A program made the translations under genes and the position numbers. Below, piece after piece: positions 15,342 to 23,755 of a stretch of 36,887 nucleotides of DNA (position 1 is the stretch's first letter; each line of letters begins with the position of its first letter). Source of the DNA: a virus; IMG/VR virus record IMGVR_UViG_3300035698_013555, positions 1 to 36,887 of that record, one strand, 5' to 3'. Under the pieces are notes generated by a model, which was not told where the DNA came from, ran no database searches, and saw only the letters and a program-made list of their open reading frames with translations.

Positions 15342-17363
15342 ATGGCGTATACAGCACCAAGATTAACACAAGTTGTAATAAATTCCGTCGACGTTACGGA
15401 CTACGTAATAGGATGGGGTATTGATTTAGTTTATAATGAATCTATTGGTGATTGTAATATTATTTTATCATCTAAAGTGGCAGACGTATTGACCATGGAT
15501 GAAACGTTAAACGGTTCGGCCGTAACAATCACAAGAGGAGTATCAACATCCACAGAAACATATGTATTCAGAGGAGAAGTTGTTAATCCACAACCGGATG
15601 GTAATAGATATACAGTATATTGTAAAGATAGATATTATGCGGCTATTAGAACAGAAGTAACGAAAACTTACGACATCAATATTGATGTAGAGGCCGGAGT
15701 TATCAGTGATATATTTGCAGATTTAATAAATACGTACGCAGATGATTTGACGGCAGATGCAACGTCTGTTCAAGATAGTGGAACAGTACTTGTCAGAAAG
15801 AAATTTGTTTGCAATCATGCAGATGTATATGAGAGAACGAGTCAACTTGCCACAACAATGAATTGGCAGCATTATTATGACCCACAAACAAATAAGATTT
15901 ATTTTGAACCAAAAGGTTTTGTTGATAGTGGTTTAACGGTTGAAACGGGAGTAGATATTGTTGAAATTCCAAAATGGAATTATGATAGCACAACAGTTGT
16001 TAATAGCATAACTGTTATTGGAGCAGAACAACTCGTTTCAACAACAGAATATTTTAATGGTGACGGAACAACGGTGACTTTTGCACTTGCTAATACACCA
16101 GTGGATGTGAAGGTTTATGTTGGAGACGCAGATTACGACCCAGATGCAGGAACACGACCAAGTGATTCAGAGAGTAATTTAGAAGTTGGTGGTAAAGAAG
16201 GTTCTACATCTGAAACTTACGATTATACATATGATGAAGACCCACAAATTAAAACCGTAACATTCGAATCAACGGCGGTACCAACTACACACACAAAAAA
16301 TGTAGAAGTACAATACACATATAAATTACCTGCTCCTGTAACAGGAACAAATCCAATGTCAATAACAACATACGGTTTACATGAACAAACATATTTTAAA
16401 CCAGAATTAAAATCAATAGATGATGCAGAAAAGTTTTTAGATAAACAACTAGAGTTTCATGGCGAACCATTTACCAAGACAACACTAAAAATTACAGACG
16501 CCACAACACTTCAAACTGGACGAAAAATAACTGTTATAGATAACCAAAATGTTATTACAAAGGAATTAATAATAACAAAGATAGCTATGAGATATCCATA
16601 TGTAAATGATGCTGTTGAAGTGGGTACTCAGCGAATTGCAGACACTCAATTTGAAGCAGAAATAATGGATAGAATACGAAGACAAGAAGAACAAGACGGC
16701 GAATCACAGGATTTGTTATTACATGTATTTTCTTTGAATTCAACAATGAGTTATGAGAATAGAAGTTTCACATTAGAAAAATTAGATGTAACAACTGGTG
16801 GAGCAGCGGGTTATATAATTTGGGGACATCCAGATTATTCAGAATTTAATAGCACTACTGCAAAATGGGGAACAGAATCATCGTTTGGTACTTATGCGAC
16901 ATCACAATTAATTCCTGGAAATAATATATTCAAAGAGTTCATTTACGATAATGATTATATTGATACCGGTAGTACAACGGCAACAGTAAATACTACAAAT
17001 AACAATATTTTATTGGATGTTGGACATGTGTTTTTATCTGATTTAATAGCAATGGGAACTGCGTATGGATATGTGACGCCGGTATTGTTATCTAACGATG
17101 CGACTTATGATATAGAGGTAAGTGCAGATAACAAAGGAACATGGCAAACACTTACTAATAATACTAGAGTGGCTCTGACGAGTAGTGATGGAACGGGAAT
17201 ATACCTTAGGTTGACAGATACAAGTCTGGTGTTAGGAACATTACTTCCTATGACATTACCCGAGACATTTGTTGGTGATACTGTTACAACAACAATACAA
17301 ACAACGTATGAAACAGATGGGACTTACGATGAACCTGCAATAAAATTAATATTCGAGGAATGA
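15342..17363 (+). CDS. Baseplate hub/tail-associated protein
   Basis: 673 residues. The N-terminal 210 residues match the hub type (gp27/Tal/gpD-like): VVINSVDVTDYVIGWGIDLV, TETYVFRGEVVNPQPDGNRY, HADVYERTSQLATTMNWQHY, KIYFEPKGF. About 235-320 is an inserted beta module (YFNGDGTTVTFALANTPVDV). A hub-like part returns at 345-450 (TLQTGRKITVIDNQNVITKE, RIADTQFEAEIMDRIRRQEE). The last 200 residues are a beta-rich domain likely to bind other tail-tip parts. It would form the tail tip where tube meets adhesins. No peptidase or lysozyme motif seen. Confidence 0.65.
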   Translation: MAYTAPRLTQVVINSVDVTDYVIGWGIDLVYNESIGDCNIILSSKVADVLTMDETLNGSAVTITRGVSTSTETYVFRGEVVNPQPDGNRYTVYCKDRYYAAIRTEVTKTYDINIDVEAGVISDIFADLINTYADDLTADATSVQDSGTVLVRKKFVCNHADVYERTSQLATTMNWQHYYDPQTNKIYFEPKGFVDSGLTVETGVDIVEIPKWNYDSTTVVNSITVIGAEQLVSTTEYFNGDGTTVTFALANTPVDVKVYVGDADYDPDAGTRPSDSESNLEVGGKEGSTSETYDYTYDEDPQIKTVTFESTAVPTTHTKNVEVQYTYKLPAPVTGTNPMSITTYGLHEQTYFKPELKSIDDAEKFLDKQLEFHGEPFTKTTLKITDATTLQTGRKITVIDNQNVITKELIITKIAMRYPYVNDAVEVGTQRIADTQFEAEIMDRIRRQEEQDGESQDLLLHVFSLNSTMSYENRSFTLEKLDVTTGGAAGYIIWGHPDYSEFNSTTAKWGTESSFGTYATSQLIPGNNIFKEFIYDNDYIDTGSTTATVNTTNNNILLDVGHVFLSDLIAMGTAYGYVTPVLLSNDATYDIEVSADNKGTWQTLTNNTRVALTSSDGTGIYLRLTDTSLVLGTLLPMTLPETFVGDTVTTTIQTTYETDGTYDEPAIKLIFEE

Positions 17364-17367
17364 AAAA

Positions 17368-19482
17368 ATGACAGCAAGAAATTGGTACGATAAACAATCA
17401 GCCGGTGTTACAACTGGTGACGTTGTAACTTTAGATTCAAGAGATGACCAGATTGATTACTTGACAAAATATAGTTCAAAGGGAGATATAGCTATTGGTC
17501 TTAGTGCTGTTAGAGATAGTACTGGTGTAGGATTATTGGCCGTTGGAACTAATGGAAAAGTGTTAACAGCAAATAGTGCTGCCACCAATGGAATAGATTG
17601 GCAGACACCAGATACTAATGCAACAACGATAACAGTGGCAGACGAAAGCACAGATACTTCATGTTTTGTTTTGTTTGCAACTGCGGATACTGGTAGTTTA
17701 GGAGCCAAATCAGCCTCAGGATTGACCTTTAATTCATCTACTGATATATTGACATCAACTGGATTTGCAGGTCCTTTAACTGGAAATGTAACAGGCAATG
17801 CAACAGGCTCATCAGGTTCATGCACAGGTCTTGCAGCAACTGCAACGGCGCTTGCAACGGCTCGAAGTATTGGTGGTGTTAATTTTGATGGTACCGCAGC
17901 TATAGTTCCTACAACAATAGCTGTTACTGATACCGCAGACGCTACTTGTTTTGTGGGTCTTTGGGAATCTGCATCTGGTGATTTATTACCACAGACAGAT
18001 TTAGGAATAACATACGATGCAACATCAGGTATTCTTTCATCTACAGGTTTTGCGGGTCCTCTTACAGGTAATGTTACTGGCAATGCAACAGGGTCATCAG
18101 GTTCATGTACAGGCCTTGCGGCTACTGCAACAGCATTGGCTACGGCCAGAAATATAGGTGGTGTTTCATTTGATGGAACAGCTTCTATAGTACCTACAAC
18201 AATAGCTGTTACAGATACTGCAGACACTACATGTTTTGTTGGATTATGGGAATCAGCTTCAGGAGATTTATTACCTCAAACGGATTTGGGATTAACATAT
18301 AATGCTGATACAGGAATGTTAACAGCAACAGGATTTACAGGTCCTTTAACTGGAAATGCAACTACAGCATCGTCATTAGCGGCAGACCCTACTTTAACTG
18401 GTTTTGTTACCATTAACCAAGATGCAGATGCAAAAGGTTTATTGATAGATAGTGAAGCGACAACAGAATCTAATTATGCTTTAGAAATTCAAGGTGGACC
18501 AACAGCCACAGCGGTGAGATTTGCTATTGGCGCGTTGGCAACTACTGAAACTGAATTTATTAGAGCCGGTTCTTCATCTAATAGATTCTATCGTAATTTA
18601 GCAGCGGCGGCAACATGGGGAACGGTCGTTTCTATTGTTCAAGCTAATGCAGGAGATGACCAAGAATGTTTAACTCTTACTAACGCCGGAAGTGGTGAAC
18701 TTATTAAAGCTACAGGTTTCGTTGTTGTAAATGATGGAACAACAACGGCTACAGGTTTTGCTGGTCCTTTAACTGGAAATGTAACAGGAGATATATCTGG
18801 TAATGCTGGTACGGTAAGTACTATTACGGGTCTCGCCCCTGACACTGCAACAACAGCAGCAGCCCAAGCAAACATAACAAGCTTAGGAACATTAACTGGT
18901 TTAGATGTAATACAAACAGCCACAACAGGTAAAACTTTAAGTGTTAGTAGAAACTTAGCCAGTGCTAGTACTGATAGTCCTGTAGTATTCATAGAACAAG
19001 ACAATGCTGGTGATGATCAAAATGCTTTAAAGATTCAACAAGATGGTTCTGGGGTATCACTAAATCTAGACCACAATGGTAATGGAACAGTAATACATAT
19101 AGGTAACGCTGGAACTGGTATTGGTATTCAAATGACTAACTCCAGCATCGACAATGCTAAGACTGTTCAATTTAATGGTGAAGTTGACACTGGAACAGAA
19201 ACTACAGATTATACAATAACATGGAATAATGGACAAAAACAAAAAAGTACACTAACAGCCAATACAATAACAGCAACGTTAGATAATCCAACAAGCGTAG
19301 GAAACTTCACACTAAAAGTAGTGAATGGAGGATTAGCAACACTAACATGGGCAGCAACGAGTGGTAGTGTACTATGGGCAGGAGGAAGTGCACCAATACT
19401 AACCAGCAGTGGAACAGACATAATAAGTTTTTACTACGACGGAACAAACTTCCACGGCGCGGCTAGCTTAGACTTCAGTTAA
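17368..19482 (+). CDS. Tail fibre with long internal repeats
   Basis: 704 residues. The N-terminus (about 1-130) should attach to the tail tip. Then a 95-residue unit starting GFAGPLTGNVTGNATG occurs twice in full (codons from 17761 and 18046) and a third time in part (18331, and a fragment near 18754). The unit reads as a trimeric beta fibre repeat. The C-terminal part (TLDNPTSVGNFTLKVVNGG, IISFYYDGTNFHGAASLDFS) is a common fibre tip in marine-type phages. Codon use changes in the last 240 bases (see findings). A membrane peptide and a probable fibre chaperone follow. Good ribosome-binding site GAGGAATG. Confidence 0.75.
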   Translation: MTARNWYDKQSAGVTTGDVVTLDSRDDQIDYLTKYSSKGDIAIGLSAVRDSTGVGLLAVGTNGKVLTANSAATNGIDWQTPDTNATTITVADESTDTSCFVLFATADTGSLGAKSASGLTFNSSTDILTSTGFAGPLTGNVTGNATGSSGSCTGLAATATALATARSIGGVNFDGTAAIVPTTIAVTDTADATCFVGLWESASGDLLPQTDLGITYDATSGILSSTGFAGPLTGNVTGNATGSSGSCTGLAATATALATARNIGGVSFDGTASIVPTTIAVTDTADTTCFVGLWESASGDLLPQTDLGLTYNADTGMLTATGFTGPLTGNATTASSLAADPTLTGFVTINQDADAKGLLIDSEATTESNYALEIQGGPTATAVRFAIGALATTETEFIRAGSSSNRFYRNLAAAATWGTVVSIVQANAGDDQECLTLTNAGSGELIKATGFVVVNDGTTTATGFAGPLTGNVTGDISGNAGTVSTITGLAPDTATTAAAQANITSLGTLTGLDVIQTATTGKTLSVSRNLASASTDSPVVFIEQDNAGDDQNALKIQQDGSGVSLNLDHNGNGTVIHIGNAGTGIGIQMTNSSIDNAKTVQFNGEVDTGTETTDYTITWNNGQKQKSTLTANTITATLDNPTSVGNFTLKVVNGGLATLTWAATSGSVLWAGGSAPILTSSGTDIISFYYDGTNFHGAASLDFS
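17761..18345 (+). repeat. 285-base in-frame tandem repeat in the fibre gene
   Basis: Copies begin at 17761 and 18046, with a partial third at 18331. The first two give 84 of 95 identical residues by hand count, yet differ at about 37 synonymous codons in the first 82. The repeat is therefore old or kept by selection on protein, not a fresh duplication. Confidence 0.8.
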
Positions 19483-19484
19483 AA

Positions 19485-19601
19485 ATGTTAGGATACTTAA
19501 TCAATAGAAAATTCAGAAAATACTGGTGGCATTGGATAATAATATACATACTCGAAATAACAATGCTAATAATAACAATTAAAATAATGGACTTGTGGTA
19601 G
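19485..19601 (+). CDS. 38-residue single-span membrane peptide
   Basis: A small frame starting at ATG 19485, two bases after the fibre stop, and ending in TAG whose bases join the GGAGG site of the next gene. It reads MLGYLINRKFRKYWWHW followed by a strongly hydrophobic Ile-rich stretch (about 18-33). One transmembrane helix with a basic, aromatic N-terminus is clear. Function unknown; a regulator of lysis or a fibre-related factor is possible. It shares the unusual CTA/ATA-rich codon use of its surroundings. It has no clear ribosome-binding site, so it may be coupled to the fibre gene. Confidence 0.45.
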   Translation: MLGYLINRKFRKYWWHWIIIYILEITMLIITIKIMDLW

Positions 19602-19613
19602 GAGGAGACAAGA

Positions 19614-20093
19614 ATGAAATACGGAAAGATAGAAGAGGAAATAGTAGTTGATATCAAAGATAATATACCAAACACTAAAACTCAAAGTAATATACAAAGA
19701 GATATGATACTAGCAAATAGTCTAGGATGGTACGAACTAGTAGAAGATTGGCCAACACTAAAAGATTATGAAAACGTAGAATCAACATCATACGAACTAG
19801 ACGAAGAAACAAAAATCATTAATGCAATATTCACAATAAAAACAGAAACACTAAGTGAATATAAAACTGTTAAAATCATTGAATTAAAAAGATATGTTAG
19901 TAATATTATCAATGATAAATATCCTGAGTATAAACAACGAAGTGCAGCATTAGGATTATACAGTGAAGAAGAAATAACAACCATTAAAGATTTTATAACA
20001 GCACAAATAATATATTGTGATACAGAAGAAGAATTAATCAATAGTAAGACAACACTATTACAAGTATCAAACATTAAATGGGTTGAAGAATAA
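19614..20093 (+). CDS. Probable tail fibre assembly protein
   Basis: 159 residues. The N-terminal half (LGWYELVEDWPTLKDYENVE, STSYELDEETKIINAIFTIK) has the short-strand pattern of the host-interaction and fibre assembly family, and the C-terminal half (ELKRYVSNIINDKYPEYKQR, SAALGLYSEEEI) that of DUF4376/XkdW-like helical chaperones. Such proteins help trimerise fibres and are encoded right after them, as here. Strong site TAGGAGGAGACAAGA. Codon use changes inside the gene: Leu is mostly CTA up to about 19860, TTA later. The stop overlaps the next start (TAATGG). Confidence 0.6.
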   Translation: MKYGKIEEEIVVDIKDNIPNTKTQSNIQRDMILANSLGWYELVEDWPTLKDYENVESTSYELDEETKIINAIFTIKTETLSEYKTVKIIELKRYVSNIINDKYPEYKQRSAALGLYSEEEITTIKDFITAQIIYCDTEEELINSKTTLLQVSNIKWVEE

Positions 20094-20830
20094 TGGCATT
20101 ATCAACGGGAATTACACACTATTGGAAGTTTGATTCAAACAGTGCTACACAATCAGACGAGGTTGGTAGCGATGATGGAACACCAAGCGGTGCAGCATAT
20201 ACTGCTAGTGGTCAGATTAATGGAGCTTACGGTTATGTTAGGGCTAGTAATAATTATATAGATTTTAGTAGTGGACAAATAATACCAACGGCTGGTAATC
20301 CAATGACTGTATCAATGTGGGTTTATAATACTGCTGCCTCAATAGGCTCTGGAGAATACCACGTTATGGCTTGTTTTAAACAAACAACACAATACTTAAT
20401 ACTTATAAGAAACGTTGGTGGAGTAGTACAATTGGCTAGTGAATTTAGAAGTGGAGGTTCAAACGCCGGAATATATTGTACTATAACATATGCCGATTAT
20501 AAAGATTCTTGGATGCATGTAGTAATGACTTACGATGGTGGTACACTAAGTGACTCTGACAGTTTTAATATGTATATTGATGGGTCATTATATACTACTG
20601 GTAAGGCATCAACCTTTGATGGCGGTAGTAGTACAGTGAACAGGCTTGGTATTAACGCTACAGACAATGGTTACTCTTTTGGTGGAACTATTGATGAAGT
20701 TGGTGTATGGTCTAAGGTACTAACAAGCACTGAAGTAACAGAACTTTATAATAGTGGTGATGGTTTGCAATATCCATTTGGTTCGGCATCAATCCCAGAA
20801 AATGCTATCTTTCAAGGAACAAATCAATAA
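20093..20830 (+). CDS. LamG/concanavalin A-like lectin-fold adhesin
   Basis: 245 residues in one domain. The pattern GITHYWKFDSNSATQSDEVG (strand plus disordered loop), NPMTVSMWVYNT, DSWMHVVMTYDGG, FNMYIDGSLYTTG and GTIDEVGVWSKVLTSTEVTE is typical of the LamG-like jellyroll, which binds sugars. In tailed viruses such proteins recognise surface glycans. No signal peptide and no catalytic residues. It overlaps the fibre-assembly gene by one base, so it belongs to the same translation unit. It lacks an obvious tail-attachment part, so it may be mounted on the fibre or hub. Confidence 0.75.
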   Translation: MALSTGITHYWKFDSNSATQSDEVGSDDGTPSGAAYTASGQINGAYGYVRASNNYIDFSSGQIIPTAGNPMTVSMWVYNTAASIGSGEYHVMACFKQTTQYLILIRNVGGVVQLASEFRSGGSNAGIYCTITYADYKDSWMHVVMTYDGGTLSDSDSFNMYIDGSLYTTGKASTFDGGSSTVNRLGINATDNGYSFGGTIDEVGVWSKVLTSTEVTELYNSGDGLQYPFGSASIPENAIFQGTNQ

Positions 20831-20849
20831 AAATAATAGGTGAATAACA

Positions 20850-21779
20850 ATGGCAACAAATAGTATTATTGCAACGACAGGAAAAAACGTATTATTGTAT
20901 AGAGGATTTACTGACACAGTAAATTTAAGTGCAACACAATATCTAGCCCCAACGGTATTTAAGGTCGGTCGAGATAGTGACACCTTGAGTGTTACTGATA
21001 CTGATTTAACAAACCCTGTTCAGATTACAGATGGAACAATCAATGATGATGGAAGTAATACATTGACTGGTTCAAACGGTGGAAGTAATACTACAGATAA
21101 CACAACAACATACAAAGAAGGTTCTGGCGGAGCAGATAAAACTGCACAAAATCTTATTGCTGACGACACGAATGCAACTAAGACTTGGACAATAGCAAAT
21201 TTAGCTGCGGCGGGAGCAAACATGACTGCCACAGAACCCTTCAGTAAATGGCATTATATTAAAGACGCTGCGACACTTGCTAAATATAAAACTTCTGGAA
21301 CTTGTTTAGAAATAAAATTTGGCAGTGATTCATCAAATTATTATAGTAAAACAGTAGAGGCATCTGCGTTGACGACGGGTTGGAATTTTATCACATCCGG
21401 AGAAACATTAGTAAACGCTCTTACAGAAACTGGAACAGTTGCTGGCGACCTTGATACATTTATTATTGAGATAACAACAAACAACGCAACAGATGAGTTT
21501 GCTGCTGGCGATGTAATTTACGATTTATTAAGACAATGGGCTGCATCAAATTTAATACAAGATATTGTTGTAGGTTATCCGACATTTGATACAACAAAAA
21601 AAGAAGTAACAGTTAGGGCATTACTAAATACAGGCAACGCTAATGGATTTAATGTGGATTCAACTGGATTATTCAATGAAGATACGTCACCATTAATTGT
21701 TAATGAATCTAGTTTTACAGAAGAAAGCAAAAGCACATCGGACCAATTTGCATTTATTTATAAGAATAGAATACTATAG
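20850..21779 (+). CDS. Beta-rich tail or adhesin protein, unknown family
   Basis: 309 residues. Begins with NVLLYRGFTDTVNLSATQYL, followed by a Thr/Asn/Gly-rich linker (about 55-90), a carbohydrate-module-like beta section (TWTIANLAAAGANMTATEPF, CLEIKFGSDSSNYYSKTVEA, TFIIEITTNNATDEFAAGDV) and an ending (DTKKEVTVRALLNTGNAN ... SDQFAFIYKNRIL) that looks like an oligomerisation tip. Between the lectin-fold and the collar-type genes it is almost certainly part of the adsorption apparatus. Ribosome-binding site AGGTGAATAACA. Confidence 0.45.
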   Translation: MATNSIIATTGKNVLLYRGFTDTVNLSATQYLAPTVFKVGRDSDTLSVTDTDLTNPVQITDGTINDDGSNTLTGSNGGSNTTDNTTTYKEGSGGADKTAQNLIADDTNATKTWTIANLAAAGANMTATEPFSKWHYIKDAATLAKYKTSGTCLEIKFGSDSSNYYSKTVEASALTTGWNFITSGETLVNALTETGTVAGDLDTFIIEITTNNATDEFAAGDVIYDLLRQWAASNLIQDIVVGYPTFDTTKKEVTVRALLNTGNANGFNVDSTGLFNEDTSPLIVNESSFTEESKSTSDQFAFIYKNRIL

Positions 21780-21793
21780 AGGAGGAATAAAAA

Positions 21794-22288
21794 ATGACAT
21801 TTAGTGTAACAAATACTTTTTTAAATGATACAGCCGGAAATGCTGATGCAGACGATGTTAATCAGAATTTTACAGACATAGAAAATCAATTCAATAATAG
21901 TACACCAACACCAGATATACTTCCACAGATTGTTCCAATCGGTTGTGTCATGGCTTGGTTAAAAACCTTTACTAACACACCAGCACTTCCAACAGGTTGG
22001 GTTGAATGCGATGGCAGCGTATTGAGCGATGGCGACAGCGTTTACGATGGTGAAACAATACCAGATTTAAATGCTGATGCTGGAAGTGACCAAAGAATGC
22101 TTAGAGGTAATACTACATCTGGTTCAGTTGGTGGTGCAGACGCGGTGGATTTATCGCATATACATAGCACAGGAGCAACAAGTAGTAATGGCTTTACTCC
22201 AGGAACTACAAAAACAGATTCGCAACTAAGTTCAACAAGTACGTTATCTAAGTATTATGAAGTTGTTTGGATAATGAGAGTTAAATAA
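21794..22288 (+). CDS. Phage tail-collar-domain protein
   Basis: 164 residues. After a short N-terminal part (DADDVNQNFTDIENQFNNS) comes the tail collar signature VPIGCVMAWLKTF, then LPTGWVECDGS, IPDLNADAGSDQRMLRG and the ending YYEVVWIMRVK. This domain occurs in short tail fibres and collar proteins (T4 gp12-like) and in the tips of many fibres. It is shorter than most relatives, holding little beyond the domain itself. A strong site (GAGGAGGAATAAAAA) suggests high expression. Last gene of the adsorption block. Confidence 0.72.
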   Translation: MTFSVTNTFLNDTAGNADADDVNQNFTDIENQFNNSTPTPDILPQIVPIGCVMAWLKTFTNTPALPTGWVECDGSVLSDGDSVYDGETIPDLNADAGSDQRMLRGNTTSGSVGGADAVDLSHIHSTGATSSNGFTPGTTKTDSQLSSTSTLSKYYEVVWIMRVK

Positions 22289-22290
22289 AA

Positions 22291-23148
22291 ATGAAATGGT
22301 ATAATGAGCTTATTTCAAGACTGGATAAATACTTTAGTGACAATGAGAACAAAATTATAAACAAACAAAACATTGAATTAGAACAAAAAGATTGTCTCAT
22401 TGATGACCTTAATGATAGGATACAAGAGCTTCAAGAAAACGCGTCGGTTTCTAGTTATGAACTAGAAGAACTACAACAATCTAATGACGAATTCGTTAAG
22501 CAATTAAAAGACAACAATAAACATTATTCTCTCTTGACATTTAAACGGTGGATGAATGAAAATATCGTTTCAACACAAATTAAATATAGGTTCCGAGATT
22601 CATACGTGCCGGTGCATCTGTCACTACATAATGTGGATGACAAATTCTTTCTAACGTTTATTAAGAATGATTTACATATGATTGTGGAACGATTCGTTAC
22701 GCTAGAGAGTTTTATATATTCTTTTGTACTAGGATTCCATAAAAGGTTTCCAGTTTCTAAGTATTATGCTTACGATGAAGACGCCTACGGCAAATCGGAA
22801 TGGTGGGAAAATCCAGATATAGTATTACAAAGATTTTTAGACGGAAAGAAAGACGATTGTGACGGATTCACTTTAGTAATGTACTCATGTTTAAAAGCAG
22901 TTATTATGAAATATTATCCTACAGAGATGTGGAGACTGCGTTGTTTCATAGTGGCACCAATAACTGGCGGCGGTCACATACTTCTTGGTTGGGTAAAATC
23001 TGGTTGTAATGACTGGGTTCCAATTGAAAGCACATGGTACACAAGTTCATTCAAACGAGCATGGTTAGAAAATATTACCATAAGAAAAAATAGTGCATAC
23101 GATATAAATTATAGTTTCAATCATATAACAGAATATAGAAAAATATAA
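22291..23148 (+). CDS. Transglutaminase-fold cysteine peptidase with coiled-coil N-terminus, candidate endolysin
   Basis: 285 residues. Residues about 15-75 form a coiled coil (IELEQKDCLIDDLNDRIQEL). The C-terminal domain shows a Cys-His-acid set in the order of transglutaminase-like peptidases: Cys190 in KKDDCDGFTLVMYSCLKA, His229 in PITGGGHILLGW, and Asp241 or Glu246 in NDWVPIESTWY. Pseudomurein endopeptidases PeiW and PeiP of methanogen viruses belong to this superfamily, so a lysis role is attractive; the next small membrane gene supports it. No signal peptide is seen. Alternatives are a tail-tip peptidase or a maturation protease. Confidence 0.6.
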   Translation: MKWYNELISRLDKYFSDNENKIINKQNIELEQKDCLIDDLNDRIQELQENASVSSYELEELQQSNDEFVKQLKDNNKHYSLLTFKRWMNENIVSTQIKYRFRDSYVPVHLSLHNVDDKFFLTFIKNDLHMIVERFVTLESFIYSFVLGFHKRFPVSKYYAYDEDAYGKSEWWENPDIVLQRFLDGKKDDCDGFTLVMYSCLKAVIMKYYPTEMWRLRCFIVAPITGGGHILLGWVKSGCNDWVPIESTWYTSSFKRAWLENITIRKNSAYDINYSFNHITEYRKI

Positions 23149-23160
23149 CGAAGTGATAAC

Positions 23161-23490
23161 GTGGCGTCTAGAACATTACAAGTGCATGATGGAATTAGAG
23201 ATGATGCGGCTAAACATCCAGAACATTTTTGTCTAGAAGATATTATTGGAGTAACAAAAGACTTTCATATGATGCGGCGCCATCGCACCATTGGTGAAAT
23301 AGATTTGTTAATGATTGATTCAGAAGGTGTTTATTATCCTTTCGAAATAAAAACACACAATACACACCGAGTTAAGGCAGAACATCAATTGCATGTCGCA
23401 AAAAAATATTTGCATGATACTTTCAGACCAAGTCTAATTGTTCCCATTTATGTTTGGGGACGACGAATGTATTACGAAAAATTAATTTAA
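23161..23490 (+). CDS. PD-(D/E)XK nuclease, Holliday-junction-resolvase-like
   Basis: 109 residues from GTG 23161. The core motif is clear: GEIDLLMID (Asp48) and YYPFEIKTHNT (Glu62-x-Lys64), followed by a helix with a glutamine (KAEHQLHVAKKYL, Gln76). Glu26 may complete the metal site. Size and motif spacing fit archaeal Hjc-like resolvases or related small viral nucleases, which cut branched DNA before packaging or during recombination. It is the only DNA-processing gene on this strand, so it would be made late, as expected for debranching of concatemers. GTG is the only start that keeps the N-terminal helix. Confidence 0.68.
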   Translation: MASRTLQVHDGIRDDAAKHPEHFCLEDIIGVTKDFHMMRRHRTIGEIDLLMIDSEGVYYPFEIKTHNTHRVKAEHQLHVAKKYLHDTFRPSLIVPIYVWGRRMYYEKLI

Positions 23491-23502
23491 GAGGTAACCA
23501 AA

Positions 23503-23754
23503 ATGGATATGAATATTTTAATACCTTTATTGGCAGCAACTACAAGGTCTGTTGCCGGTTGGTTAGAGAACGCGTTAGACGATGGAAAAATAACATTGTT
23601 AGAATGGAGACAATTAGGTTCAACAGTTATCAGAATATCTGTTTATTCTTTTGCAATCTTATTTGGATTTAATGTCGACCCAATTACAGCTTCTGCATTA
23701 GCAGTTTTATTAGATGTAGGAATCATTAAAATTTATAAAAAGAAAAAGAAATAA
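23503..23754 (+). CDS. Small two-span membrane protein, candidate holin
   Basis: 83 residues. An amphipathic start (MDMNILIPLLAATTRSVAGW), a short polar hairpin (ENALDDGKITLLEWRQLG), two likely membrane helices (about 40-57 and 60-76) and a strongly basic end (KIYKKKKK). This size, arrangement and charged tail match phage holins, and the peptidase candidate is two genes upstream. Ribosome-binding site AGAGGTAACCAAA. It is the last plus-strand gene, and its stop lies one base from the stop of the opposing gene. Holin function is inference; archaeal viruses rarely have proven holins. Confidence 0.5.
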   Translation: MDMNILIPLLAATTRSVAGWLENALDDGKITLLEWRQLGSTVIRISVYSFAILFGFNVDPITASALAVLLDVGIIKIYKKKKK

Positions 23755-23755
23755 A

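Noticed and set aside
17457-18227. Long minus-strand open frame (256 codons) opposite the tail fibre gene
   Set aside because: It mirrors the low-complexity fibre repeats, is Val/Pro/Ala-rich, has no ribosome-binding site or promoter, and lies inside a well-supported plus-strand gene.
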